Shown piece after piece: positions 9,146-17,237 of a stretch of 64,000 nt of DNA; position 1 is the first letter of the stretch; each line of letters opens with the position of its first letter. A model generated the notes under the pieces. That model was not told the origin of the DNA and did not search any database. It saw only the letters and a list, made by a program, of their open reading frames with translations. Source of the DNA: Lactobacillus sp. ESL0791 (GTDB lineage: Bacteria > Bacillota > Bacilli > Lactobacillales > Lactobacillaceae); NCBI RefSeq assembly GCF_029433255.1, contig NZ_JAQTHU010000001.1:248001-312000 (forward strand), in the 5' to 3' direction. A program made the position numbers and the translations under genes.

Positions 9146-10462
9146 TTAACAGAGTGAGTCCCAAGCAGCAAGTTTTTCTGCTGGACCTTCGGCGATCTTT
9201 CTTTGCTCAGCGGTCAGGTACTTCTTGTGGACAACAACTTCATAAGTGTGCTCCTTGAACCAGTCATTGGTCATCACGAAGTAGCCTTTTTCACCGTTCT
9301 TTTCACCCCAGGAATTTTCAACTTTCCATTGGCGGATTGTGCCTTCATCTTCATCGACACCGACTAAGGCCATGGCGTGGGAAGCGTACCCGGCACCAGT
9401 GGCTAACCTGTCAGCTTTTGATAAGTCGAGGTCAACACCGAATAATTCGTTTAACTTGTAGAGGTTGGTATCAAGGTAACCTTTTTTCCTGTCGGATTGT
9501 TTACCGACATCGTTGCCGAACCAAACTGCTTCACCGTCTTTTAACTGGCTGACAGCATCCTGCTCAAGAAATTCAATCGGCAGGTTCAAAAATTGAACAT
9601 GATATGAACCTTCAATATTGTCTGAAGCCGGCTCGGCATACAGCTTGTTGTAGTCGCGGTTAGGAGCGTTGGTAATGACCACATAATCATTAAAGTCAAC
9701 ATTACCCAAGTACTTATGCAAAAATTCCAGCGGCGTTAAATCCTTGTCAAGGTGGTATTTTTTGTCATCATCGCGGTATTCCAGGTCAAACTTCTTTGGC
9801 GGCTCACCAACAGCAATGGCGGTCATTTGGTAGACCTCGCCAAGGAATTTTTCCCGGGTCTTTTCCAGTTCGCCGTCTTTACCATCTTGTTTTAATTGCC
9901 GTAAAACCAAGGCATCCTTTTTCAGCTTTGCCGCCAGGGCCGTGCCAAAACCATTGGTGTTGTTAGTGTTAAAAGTCTCCGGCATTGCGTATGATGGAAC
10001 AACACCGTATTTTTCGATTAGCGCTGCTGCCATGTGAAAATGGCCGCCGTCTTCACCGGCACCGCCTAAATAGCTGCGGACATCACGTGAATCAATTGGC
10101 TGATCGGCCGAAGCAATAATATTGTCATAAAAAATATTTGCCCGTTCGATTTTATCCCAGAAAAAGTTGTAGGCTTGGGAAAATGTGAAATCCTTTGCCT
10201 TGTACTTTTTACCAAACAAATGACGCAAAATGTTCAGTGTGGCAAATTCCCAGCAACGGCCGGATTGTTTCTGGTTGGTGACGTTGTCGGTGTCCAGTTC
10301 GGTGGAAAAGACACGGGTTAGTTCGCTCTGAACCTGGTCGTTACGGGATGCTTCCAGCACGCCGCTGCGCATTGCAGCCCGGGCAACTACCTGATTTTTC
10401 GGATTTTTAGCAAAATTCGCTTGAAATTGTTCAAGCTCTTGAATACTTAATTTATGAGCCAT
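9146..10462 (-). CDS. PepE/PepC-family cysteine peptidase, copy 2
   Basis: Second 438-residue C1B peptidase, closely similar to copy 1 along its whole length (same YRDDDKKYHLDKDLTP and DGEAVWFGNDV segments). Triad: C70 (QSGRCWEF), H362 (ASHAMALVGVDEDEG), N383 (KVENSWGE). The C-terminus is AAWDSLC, one residue type off copy 1. Start ATG follows ATAGGAG. A TATAAT box on the minus strand at 10505-10500 is the likely -10 of a transcript covering copies 2 and 1. The tail position matters in this family because the C-terminus reaches into the active-site cleft. Confidence 0.86.
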   Translation of the reverse strand: MAHKLSIQELEQFQANFAKNPKNQVVARAAMRSGVLEASRNDQVQSELTRVFSTELDTDNVTNQKQSGRCWEFATLNILRHLFGKKYKAKDFTFSQAYNFFWDKIERANIFYDNIIASADQPIDSRDVRSYLGGAGEDGGHFHMAAALIEKYGVVPSYAMPETFNTNNTNGFGTALAAKLKKDALVLRQLKQDGKDGELEKTREKFLGEVYQMTAIAVGEPPKKFDLEYRDDDKKYHLDKDLTPLEFLHKYLGNVDFNDYVVITNAPNRDYNKLYAEPASDNIEGSYHVQFLNLPIEFLEQDAVSQLKDGEAVWFGNDVGKQSDRKKGYLDTNLYKLNELFGVDLDLSKADRLATGAGYASHAMALVGVDEDEGTIRQWKVENSWGEKNGEKGYFVMTNDWFKEHTYEVVVHKKYLTAEQRKIAEGPAEKLAAWDSLC

Positions 10463-10553
10463 TAATAAAATTCTCCTATCTGTACTAATATATTCTTAAA
10501 TTATATCCTATTTGCGTTTTAAAATAAAATTACTGTATTGGTAGGTAACTTAT

Positions 10554-11252
10554 CTAATTGCTTGGCAAAAATGGTTTTAAAGAGTGAGCTAATCCTTCAA
10601 GATTACTGGTCTGAAGATAAACAATGCCACGGCCGGAAAAGCTGTCCACGAAACCTTCGCCTGACATAAAACCCATACTGCCGCTGGCCGATTCGATTTT
10701 ATAATCTAGCGAATCAGCCCACGCCAACACATTGGTATTGTCAATTTGCAGATTGTTGTCTTCTGTCAATTCCATTTTAACAATATTACCCGTGCCATTG
10801 ATTAATAATTTTCCGGTTCCTGTGGTATGCAGGATAAAGAAACCACCAGTTCCACCAAAGAAAACCTTGTCAAGCCCCTTTTGTCTCACAGCTTCATAGC
10901 TTGTATTTGCATCTGCTGCTAAAAAAGCGCCAGTATTTAAATAATATTGCTGGTCTTGATCAAGGGCTAGGGTTTCGATTGCACCAATTGTATTAGGAGC
11001 AATTCCTACCAAGGCCTTGCTGCCGGTTGCTTTAACCTCATTGATAATTATACTTTCACCCGTTGCTTTACTGCGTGCAACCGACCGAACTAAACCGCCT
11101 AATCCGTTATGATTATTTGAATTCATTTCAGCATGAAGTTCGACATTCTGCATGTAAACCATGCTGCCACGCTGAATTTTGGCCGTTTCGCCGTTAGCTA
11201 AAGTTAACTCAACCAAAGGAGAGAGTCCTTTATTTAAAATTGTTATTTCCAT
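10554..11252 (-). CDS. AIM24 / TIGR00266 family protein
   Basis: 232-residue protein of the AIM24 family: a trimeric double-stranded beta-helix fold, named from a yeast mitochondrial protein, with unknown role in bacteria. Glycine-rich strand repeats such as GGTGGFFILHTTGTGKLLINGTG and FMSGEGFVDSFSGRGIVYLQT are typical. The frame opens further upstream (11336), but the extra 28 residues do not look like the family. I start at the ATG at 11252, giving MEITILNKGLSPLVELTL. It sits between two peptidase paralogues, on the same strand but with its own spacing. Confidence 0.8.
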   Translation of the reverse strand: MEITILNKGLSPLVELTLANGETAKIQRGSMVYMQNVELHAEMNSNNHNGLGGLVRSVARSKATGESIIINEVKATGSKALVGIAPNTIGAIETLALDQDQQYYLNTGAFLAADANTSYEAVRQKGLDKVFFGGTGGFFILHTTGTGKLLINGTGNIVKMELTEDNNLQIDNTNVLAWADSLDYKIESASGSMGFMSGEGFVDSFSGRGIVYLQTSNLEGLAHSLKPFLPSN

Positions 11253-11435
11253 CTGAATTTCCGTACCTTTAATAATATTAAGTAATTGTTTCTCATTATG
11301 CCTATCTCTAAATAAAAATATTAGGTAGAAAAGCACAACTTGCCTATTTAGGTATTATACCAAATGGATAAGGTTGAAAATTAATCAAATTTAGCAATTT
11401 AACCTGTCACGCCAAATATCTTTTCAATTATTTAT

Positions 11436-11470
11436 AAAGAAAAAGGGTTAAGTTGTCACTTAACTCTTGA
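11436..11470 (-). terminator. Terminator downstream of peptidase copy 3
   Basis: Minus strand AAGAGTTAAGT pairs with ACTTAACCCTT around a 4-base loop, then TTTTCTTT. Confidence 0.75.
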
Positions 11471-11523
11471 AAAATATTCCACATAAAATTCGCGGCTGCT
11501 TATCTGTAAATTAATGTTAAAAA

Positions 11524-12843
11524 CTAACCCAGCGGATCCCATACCGGCAAATCTTCCGCTACTGGACCTTCAGCAAGTTTTCTTTGTTCCTCTGTCAGGT
11601 ACTTCTTGTGGACAGCCACTTCATATACGTAATCGTTAAACCAGCTATTGTCCATGACGAAATAGCCCTTGTCACCGACTTGATCGCCCCAAGAATTTTC
11701 GACTTTCCAACGGCGGATATGGCCTTGATCTTCATCAACGCCGACCAAAGTCATAGCGTGTGAATAGAGGGCCTCGCCCGTACGCAAGCGGTCGGCCTTT
11801 GACATTTCTAGGTCAACGCCGAACAGGTCGCTGAATTGATAGAGCTTAGAATCTAGATAACCGTTCTTGCGGTGCATTTGCTGCAGAACGTCGTTGCCAA
11901 ACCAAACGGGTTCACCGTCTTTTAACTGGCTGACGGCAGCGTTAGTCAAATATTCCATTGGTACGTTCAGCAACCGAATTTCGCACAGGCCTTCGACATT
12001 GTTGTCAGCGGAATAGCCGTACAGCTTGTTATATTCATGGTTAGGCGAATTGGTCAAGACAACGTAATCATCGAGGTCAGCATCACCTAAGTATTTGTGT
12101 AAGAAGGACAGCGGTGTTAAATCTTTGTCCAGATGATATTTTTTATCATCATCGCGGTACTCAAAGTCAAACTTGGTTGGCGGTTCACCAATCGCAGTTG
12201 CAACAATGCGGTAAATTTCGCCTAAGAATTCTTCTTGCGCAGCGGCTACTTCTTTTTCTTTGCCTTCTTGTTTTAACTGCCGCAAAACCAACGCATCTTT
12301 TCTGAGCTTCTTGCCCAGAACAATCTGCAGGCCGTCGGTGTCGTTGGTGTTGAAAGTTTCGGGCATGGCTGAAGACGGTACAACGCCGTATTTTTTAATT
12401 AAGGCTGTGGCCAGCTGGAAGTGGCCGCCGTCTTGCCCAGCATTATCCAAGAAATTTCTGACATAGCGCGCATCCAGCGGCTGATCTGCAGTTTGAATGA
12501 TTTTATTGTAAAAAATATTGGCCCGTTCAATCTTATCCCAGAAAAAGTTGTAGGCTTGTGAGAAGGTGAAATTCTTAATATGGTATTTTTTGCCGAACAG
12601 ATGGCGCAAAAAGTTCAGTGTGGCAAATTCCCAGCAGCGGCCGGAATGCTTTTGCGCGGTGACATTTTCGGTGTCCAATTCGGTTGAAAAAACGCGATTC
12701 AGATCTGTTTGCGCCCGTTCATTATATGAAGCTTCAAGAATCCCGCTGCGCTGGACAGCCCGGGCAATTGTTTGGTTCTGCGGATTACTGTTAAAAGCCG
12801 AAGAAAATTTCTCGATTTCTTGGCTGGTTATTTCATGATTCAT
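11524..12843 (-). CDS. PepE/PepC-family cysteine peptidase, copy 3
   Basis: Third C1B peptidase, 439 residues. The triad is C70 (HSGRCWEFATLN), H362 (YSHAMTLVGVDEDQ) and N383 (KVENSWGD). It is more diverged from copies 1 and 2 than they are from each other: FEYRDDDKK instead of LEYRDDDKK, EPPTKFD instead of EPPKKFD, and tail EDLPVWDPLG. AAAAGGAGC precedes the ATG. It is separated from the copy 2-copy 1 pair by the AIM24 gene and has its own terminator, so it is a separate transcription unit. The divergence suggests a different peptide preference. Confidence 0.85.
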   Translation of the reverse strand: MNHEITSQEIEKFSSAFNSNPQNQTIARAVQRSGILEASYNERAQTDLNRVFSTELDTENVTAQKHSGRCWEFATLNFLRHLFGKKYHIKNFTFSQAYNFFWDKIERANIFYNKIIQTADQPLDARYVRNFLDNAGQDGGHFQLATALIKKYGVVPSSAMPETFNTNDTDGLQIVLGKKLRKDALVLRQLKQEGKEKEVAAAQEEFLGEIYRIVATAIGEPPTKFDFEYRDDDKKYHLDKDLTPLSFLHKYLGDADLDDYVVLTNSPNHEYNKLYGYSADNNVEGLCEIRLLNVPMEYLTNAAVSQLKDGEPVWFGNDVLQQMHRKNGYLDSKLYQFSDLFGVDLEMSKADRLRTGEALYSHAMTLVGVDEDQGHIRRWKVENSWGDQVGDKGYFVMDNSWFNDYVYEVAVHKKYLTEEQRKLAEGPVAEDLPVWDPLG

Positions 12844-12892
12844 TTTTTAATGCTCCTTTTTTAATTTAATTTTAAATTAAGATATATTTTAG

Positions 12893-12930
12893 GCCAAAAA
12901 AGAAGCGAGTTCAATGTTGAACTCGCTCCT
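12893..12930 (-). terminator. Terminator of the small heat-shock gene
   Basis: Perfect inverted repeat at 12904-12927 (arms AGCGAGTTCAA / TTGAACTCGCT), followed on the minus strand by CTTTTTT. Confidence 0.85.
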
Positions 12931-12988
12931 AGAGAATTATTTTGTATTGACAGCTTAATTTGGGACTTCTTGCATTTGTCTAAATAAG

Positions 12989-13414
12989 TTAATCGATTGA
13001 AATCGAATTATCATTGCTGTCCGCACTTTGCTTTGGCAATGTGATCGTCAATACACCATTATCATACTTTGCATGAATGTCACTTGCAACTACATTTGGT
13101 AATCTAAAGCTCCGGGAAATATGACCCTCGCTTCTTTCCTTATGAATAATATTTTTATCTTTGTCGCTAGTGTCTTTAAAGGACTTTCTTGAGCCGGCAA
13201 CACTTAAAATACCATCATTGTAGTTTAATTCGATTTTATCCTTGTCCATGCCGGGCATATCTACTTTGACAACATACTCGTGGTCGTTTTCAGCGACATC
13301 AGCCTGCATTACCTTTGCCAATTCCCGATCATCGAAAAAGTTTCTTGGAAGATCGAACCAATCATTCATTGCGTCAAAAATATCATTGTGCCGATTCATA
13401 ATGTCATGTGCCAT
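12989..13414 (-). CDS. Hsp20 / alpha-crystallin small heat-shock protein
   Basis: ATP-independent holdase chaperone, 141 residues. The alpha-crystallin domain covers about residues 35-135: YVVKVDMPGMDKDKIEL, DGILSVAGSR, and RSFRLPNVVASDIHAKYDNGVLTITLPK. The last carries the conserved GVLTITLPK motif. The N-terminus MAHDIMNRHNDIFDAMNDWF is typical of lactic acid bacteria. The frame opens at a TTG (13435), but the AAAGGAAG site sits within that stretch, so the ATG at 13414 is the start. A CIRCE operator lies about 115 bases upstream. Confidence 0.92.
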   Translation of the reverse strand: MAHDIMNRHNDIFDAMNDWFDLPRNFFDDRELAKVMQADVAENDHEYVVKVDMPGMDKDKIELNYNDGILSVAGSRKSFKDTSDKDKNIIHKERSEGHISRSFRLPNVVASDIHAKYDNGVLTITLPKQSADSNDNSISID

Positions 13415-13494
13415 AGTAAAAAAGCTTCCTTTCAAAAATTGTTTTCATTATTTGGTAGGGGATGTTTTTGTCTTCTTCATTCCTTACAATTATT

Positions 13495-13522
13495 ATTATA
13501 GGCCGCTGCTTTTTAGAATGAA
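13495..13522 (-). promoter_or_regulatory. Probable promoter of the Hsp20 gene
   Basis: Minus strand TATAAT at 13500-13495 and TTCATT at 13522-13517 with a 16-base spacer. The CIRCE repeat begins 6 bases upstream of the -35. Confidence 0.6.
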
Positions 13523-13527
13523 AGAAA

Positions 13528-13554
13528 TTAGCACTTTTATTTTTAGAGTGCTAA
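13528..13554. promoter_or_regulatory. CIRCE operator (HrcA binding site)
   Basis: TTAGCACTT, 9-base spacer, GAGTGCTAA. This differs from the CIRCE consensus by a single base in the left arm (T for C). HrcA repression of the Hsp20 gene is the expected effect. Confidence 0.9.
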
Positions 13555-14146
13555 TTTTAAGTTTAAAGCACTGCTATATCAATGCTTATTGCTTGTGGAT
13601 AAAAATCAGGCAATTTGAAAATTAATTAGAAGGTCTAGAGCGTGCAATTTGCAATCATATTCTGAAATTATCATTTGATAGTCAAAAATTTTAGTGACCC
13701 AAAGTAAAATGCTGTTGATTGAAAATAATATTTAATTTGAAGCACTTTAGGCAACTATGCTTAGAGGGTTAAAAGTTGGATCCTACAATGAAACTAATTA
13801 GTTTTCCTATTTCTAGGTTTTAAGTAAATATATAGATAAATTATTATTAAGCAACATGTTAATATTTTTTAATTTAAAAAACTTTAAAAACTAAAAATTG
13901 ATCTAGTGACAAATGGGCACATGGCAGTAGACTACTGCCATAGTTTTAATATTAATAAAATTACATTATCATAAATCATGGATAGAATTAAAATGCCCAT
14001 AATTAAGCTATTATTGGGAATGTAAATTGCAAAAATCTTCACAAAGATAACTAAATTAGCTATGCTTGTACTCAGCTTTGAAGAAAAGCTAGTTGACTAC
14101 TAAAGAACGTAAAATATGATATTACTGCGAAAAGTTTCTCTTAAAA
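13555..14146. other. AT-rich intergenic stretch with an orphan hairpin
   Basis: No reading frame with a ribosome site was found in this roughly 590-base stretch. Its only clear structure is a perfect hairpin at 13921-13941 (ATGGCAGTA / TACTGCCAT, 3-base loop) followed by AGTTTTAAT. It could be a terminator of a lost gene or the 3' end of a small RNA. The remainder is A/T runs. Confidence 0.5.
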
Positions 14147-14160
14147 AGAAAGCGCTTCAT
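14147..14160 (+). promoter_or_regulatory. Possible cre (CcpA) site
   Basis: AGAAAGCGCTTCAT resembles the cre core (AAGCGCTT) but misses the outer bases on both sides. It lies about 100 bases upstream of the promoter at 14253, a weak position for CcpA repression. Confidence 0.35.
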
Positions 14161-14252
14161 CACTTAATTATTAATTTTTATATATATATTTATTTATATA
14201 AATTAGTTATATAAATCACAACAATTAAAGTTAATAAATTTATAAAAATATA

Positions 14253-14281
14253 TTTACATTTAGGCAGATAGGCTGTATAGT
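14253..14281 (+). promoter_or_regulatory. Promoter of the FAD oxidase / kinase / dehydrogenase set
   Basis: TTTACA at 14253-14258, exact 17-base spacer, TATAGT at 14276-14281. The Shine-Dalgarno (TGGAGGG) and ATG follow within 50 bases. Confidence 0.7.
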
Positions 14282-14324
14282 TACATTGAAATCTATAATT
14301 TTAAAATATGATGGAGGGTTAGTC

Positions 14325-15689
14325 ATGGAAATTATTGAAGACAAAGCAGTAAGAAGAAAGTATGCGATTGATTGGTGGGCTGTTAGCCATAAATGGTCGG
14401 AAGAAGAAATCCAGAAACATTTGCCAACAGCGATCGCTATCCCTAAAAATGTGGAAGAAGTGCAAACAGCGGTTAAGTACGCTAATGAGCATGGCCTGAA
14501 GGTAATTCCTTACGGTGGGGGATCCGGCGTTTTGGGCGGGATTATACCTATCAAGCCAACTTTGACGATTGATATGCGGCAAATTACCGGCGTAGTCGAT
14601 TTTGATGAAGATGATCACTTAGTCACAGTTAATGCTGGGATGATTGGCAGTGAACTGGAAGATTATCTAAATAAGCGTGGCTATACTATAGGTCATTATC
14701 CGCAATCCCTTTATTTAGCTAGCATAGGTGGTCTAGTAGCGACTAAATCAGCTGGTACTTTTAGCAGCAAGTACGGTAATATTGAAAATGTAATGCAGGC
14801 GCTGGAAGTAGTTTTACCTAATGGTGAAATTTTAAGTAACCGCAATATCCCACGTTCATCTACTGGTCCGCATATCCCTACGCTATTTATTGGTTCAGAA
14901 GGAACTTTAGGCATTATTACTAAAGTAACTTTACGGATGTCCAAGCTGCCTGAGCGCAGGGAATTTAGGGGAATTGAATTTTCAAGCTGGGAAGATGCGA
15001 TTTATACCGCTCGTGAATTTTACCGCAGAGACATTGTCCCTGCAGTAATCCGGATCAACAATCCCGCCGAATCGCAAAACTTTTTCTCCAAAATTAACCA
15101 TAAAGCTTCGGAGGGGAAGGTGTTGATGATTATTGGCATCGTGGGCGCAGAAACAGTTGTCCCAGAAGTATTAAAACAGGTATTGCTAACTGCCAAAGAG
15201 CGTGGCGGTGAAGATATTGGCCCAGAAATCGGCAACATTTGGGAAAAGACCCGTTATAATGCTGATTGGATGAAAGCAGGTAATTCAGGTAATTATATTG
15301 GTGATGCGATTGAAGTATCAGGCAATTGGACACAGTTACCAAAAATGCTTGCTCTAGTTTCTAAGCGGTTAGAAGGTAAAGTAGCAATGCTTTGGGCTCA
15401 CGGCTCACATTTTTATGCAAGCGGCGGTAATATTTACTTTATTGTTGTTGCTAAAGGTGAAAATAATCAAGATGTGCTAGCCAAGTATGACGACATTTGG
15501 AATACGATTATGAAAGCTGTCTACGAAATTGGCGGTTCTGGTGCGCATCATCATGGTATTGGTAAGCAAAGATTGCCGTGGTATGAAGAAGAGATTGGGC
15601 ATGAATCACACGAAATTTTAGCGGGTCTAGAAGAAGTAATTGATCCTAAGCATACTTTCAGCCCTGGGAATTTAGGCGTTAAAAAGTAA
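14325..15689 (+). CDS. FAD-binding oxidoreductase, GlcD / lactate dehydrogenase-like
   Basis: 454-residue flavoprotein of the vanillyl-alcohol-oxidase superfamily. The PCMH-type FAD domain is in the first 200 residues (AIPKNVEEVQTAVKYANEHG, YGGGSGVLGG, GSEGTLGIITKVTL). The FAD-oxidase C domain follows, ending with GSGAHHHGIGKQRLPW and HTFSPGNLG. The order and ending resemble GlcD, D-lactate dehydrogenase and alkyl-DHAP synthase. Such enzymes oxidise 2-hydroxy acids or related polyols, passing electrons to quinone or oxygen. The substrate is not readable. The frame opens at a TTG (14286), but the ATG at 14325 has TGGAGGG. It leads a set with an FGGY kinase and a zinc alcohol dehydrogenase, which points to an unusual sugar, polyol or sugar acid. 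Confidence 0.78.
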   Translation: MEIIEDKAVRRKYAIDWWAVSHKWSEEEIQKHLPTAIAIPKNVEEVQTAVKYANEHGLKVIPYGGGSGVLGGIIPIKPTLTIDMRQITGVVDFDEDDHLVTVNAGMIGSELEDYLNKRGYTIGHYPQSLYLASIGGLVATKSAGTFSSKYGNIENVMQALEVVLPNGEILSNRNIPRSSTGPHIPTLFIGSEGTLGIITKVTLRMSKLPERREFRGIEFSSWEDAIYTAREFYRRDIVPAVIRINNPAESQNFFSKINHKASEGKVLMIIGIVGAETVVPEVLKQVLLTAKERGGEDIGPEIGNIWEKTRYNADWMKAGNSGNYIGDAIEVSGNWTQLPKMLALVSKRLEGKVAMLWAHGSHFYASGGNIYFIVVAKGENNQDVLAKYDDIWNTIMKAVYEIGGSGAHHHGIGKQRLPWYEEEIGHESHEILAGLEEVIDPKHTFSPGNLGVKK

Positions 15690-15744
15690 CGCACCAATAT
15701 AAGTACGATAAGCAGCCAGCGGCTGCATATATTTTTTAAGCTAA

Positions 15745-15758
15745 TGTAAGCGCTGTTA
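15745..15758 (+). promoter_or_regulatory. cre (CcpA) site before the FGGY kinase
   Basis: TGTAAGCGCTGTTA matches the cre consensus at every fixed position except one (T for C at position 13). It lies between the oxidase stop and the kinase start, so it could block read-through or control an internal promoter. Confidence 0.65.
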
Positions 15759-15776
15759 TAAAAGGAGGCGCTATTT

Positions 15777-17168
15777 ATGGGTAAATATATTTTAGGAATT
15801 GATGGCGGTACGCAGAGTACCAAATTGGTTTTATTTGATTTGACAGGCAATATTGTTGTCAAAACCAAAGTAAATCTACGGCCGACATTGTCCCCAGCCC
15901 CTGGGCAAGTGGAGTATCAGGATGATGACTTATGGACTTCCTTAATTGAGGCAAGCAAAGATTTATTAGCAAAGTTTCCTGGAGAGAAGAAAGATATTAT
16001 TGCAATTGGCTTAGGCAGTATCCGTTTTTGCAGGACCTTGTTGGATGAAAACGGTCATCTGGCCCATCCAGTTATTAGTTGGCTGGATTATCGGGTTGGT
16101 CTACCACAGAATGAAAAAGAAACTAATATTAGGTATATGTCAACGGCAACCGGGTATATGGCTGTTAGGTTGACGGGTAATTTTAGGGATACAATCGCTA
16201 ACTGCCTTAACTTCCCAATCGATAAGGATAATTTTACGTGGGGTACGGATGAGCAAATTAAGAAGTTTAATTTAACTAGGGATATGCTTTTTGACTTGGT
16301 AAAACCGGGTGAAAGCTTGGGTACTGTAAGTGCCGAAGCGGCTGCAGCCACGGGTTTGCCTGAAGGCATTCCCGTGGTAGCAACAGCTAATGATAAGGCG
16401 GTTGAAGGCCTAGGGGCTGGTCTAGAAAAAGAAGATACGCTGGTTATTTCACTTGGGACTTATATTGCCTCGATGGTAATTGGTGATAAGAATAATAAAA
16501 ATCCGAAAAATTACTGGGTTAACCTGTTTTGCGAACCGAATAAATACGCTTATGAAAGTATGGGCATTTGGCGCGGCATGTCGACAATTAGTTGGTTCAA
16601 GGATTTGTTAGGTGAGCCTTTTGCCAGGTATGCAAAAGAAAAAGGTATGATCCCAGAAGAAGTTTTGAACCAGGAAGCTGTTAAAGTAGCACCTGGCGCC
16701 AATGGTTTATCAATGTTTCTTGATTCCGGCTCACCGTATCAAGGTGGCGGTGTGCTTCTGGGGATTGAACGTAAAGATGGCCGGGCTGAAGTTTACAGGG
16801 CAATTCTTGAAGGGATTGCCCTGGAAATGAAGAAAAATGTTGACGGGATGATTGGTGAATTGGATAGAAAGATTAACCGGATAATTGTAACTGGCGGAGG
16901 GTCTAATAGCGATTTACTGTTGCAGATGATTGCCGATGTGTTTAACATGCCGGTTTCACGCAATGTCATCAATGAAGCAGCTAGCTTGGGCGCAGCTATT
17001 TGTGCGGCAGTTTATACCAAGCAATATGCCAGTTTTGCAGAGGCCATTGACCATATGGTGCAAATTAAAGATACCTTTACCCCTGATCCTAAGACCCATG
17101 AAATTTATATGGGAATCAGCAGCAAACGGCAGCAGCCGAAGTTTGAAGATCCACTGAAGCATATGTAA
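15777..17168 (+). CDS. FGGY-family carbohydrate kinase (xylulokinase-like)
   Basis: 463-residue ATP-dependent sugar kinase of the FGGY family. GIDGGTQSTKLVLFD (residues 7-21) is the phosphate-1 motif. The second half has VISLGTYIASM and IVTGGGSNSDLLLQMIADVFNMPV (about residues 370-395), the adenosine motif. Family members phosphorylate xylulose, ribulose, gluconate, glycerol, erythritol and the like; specificity cannot be assigned by reading. It is flanked by an FAD oxidase and a zinc alcohol dehydrogenase that could make a ketose for it. AAAGGAGGCG gives a strong ribosome site. No transporter is adjacent. Confidence 0.83.
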   Translation: MGKYILGIDGGTQSTKLVLFDLTGNIVVKTKVNLRPTLSPAPGQVEYQDDDLWTSLIEASKDLLAKFPGEKKDIIAIGLGSIRFCRTLLDENGHLAHPVISWLDYRVGLPQNEKETNIRYMSTATGYMAVRLTGNFRDTIANCLNFPIDKDNFTWGTDEQIKKFNLTRDMLFDLVKPGESLGTVSAEAAAATGLPEGIPVVATANDKAVEGLGAGLEKEDTLVISLGTYIASMVIGDKNNKNPKNYWVNLFCEPNKYAYESMGIWRGMSTISWFKDLLGEPFARYAKEKGMIPEEVLNQEAVKVAPGANGLSMFLDSGSPYQGGGVLLGIERKDGRAEVYRAILEGIALEMKKNVDGMIGELDRKINRIIVTGGGSNSDLLLQMIADVFNMPVSRNVINEAASLGAAICAAVYTKQYASFAEAIDHMVQIKDTFTPDPKTHEIYMGISSKRQQPKFEDPLKHM

Positions 17169-17237
17169 ATTATAATGAAAAAATTACTAGTTGAGACATG
17201 AATATTTGATTAAAGTTTATGTAGAGGAGACATATCT

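Noticed and set aside
13675..13705. CtsR operator upstream of Hsp20
   Set aside because: Fragments resembling GTCAAA occur but not as the required heptad direct repeat; the CIRCE accounts for heat control.
14160..14250. AT-rich run as a replication origin
   Set aside because: No DnaA boxes and no replication gene nearby; the AT runs fit a promoter region.
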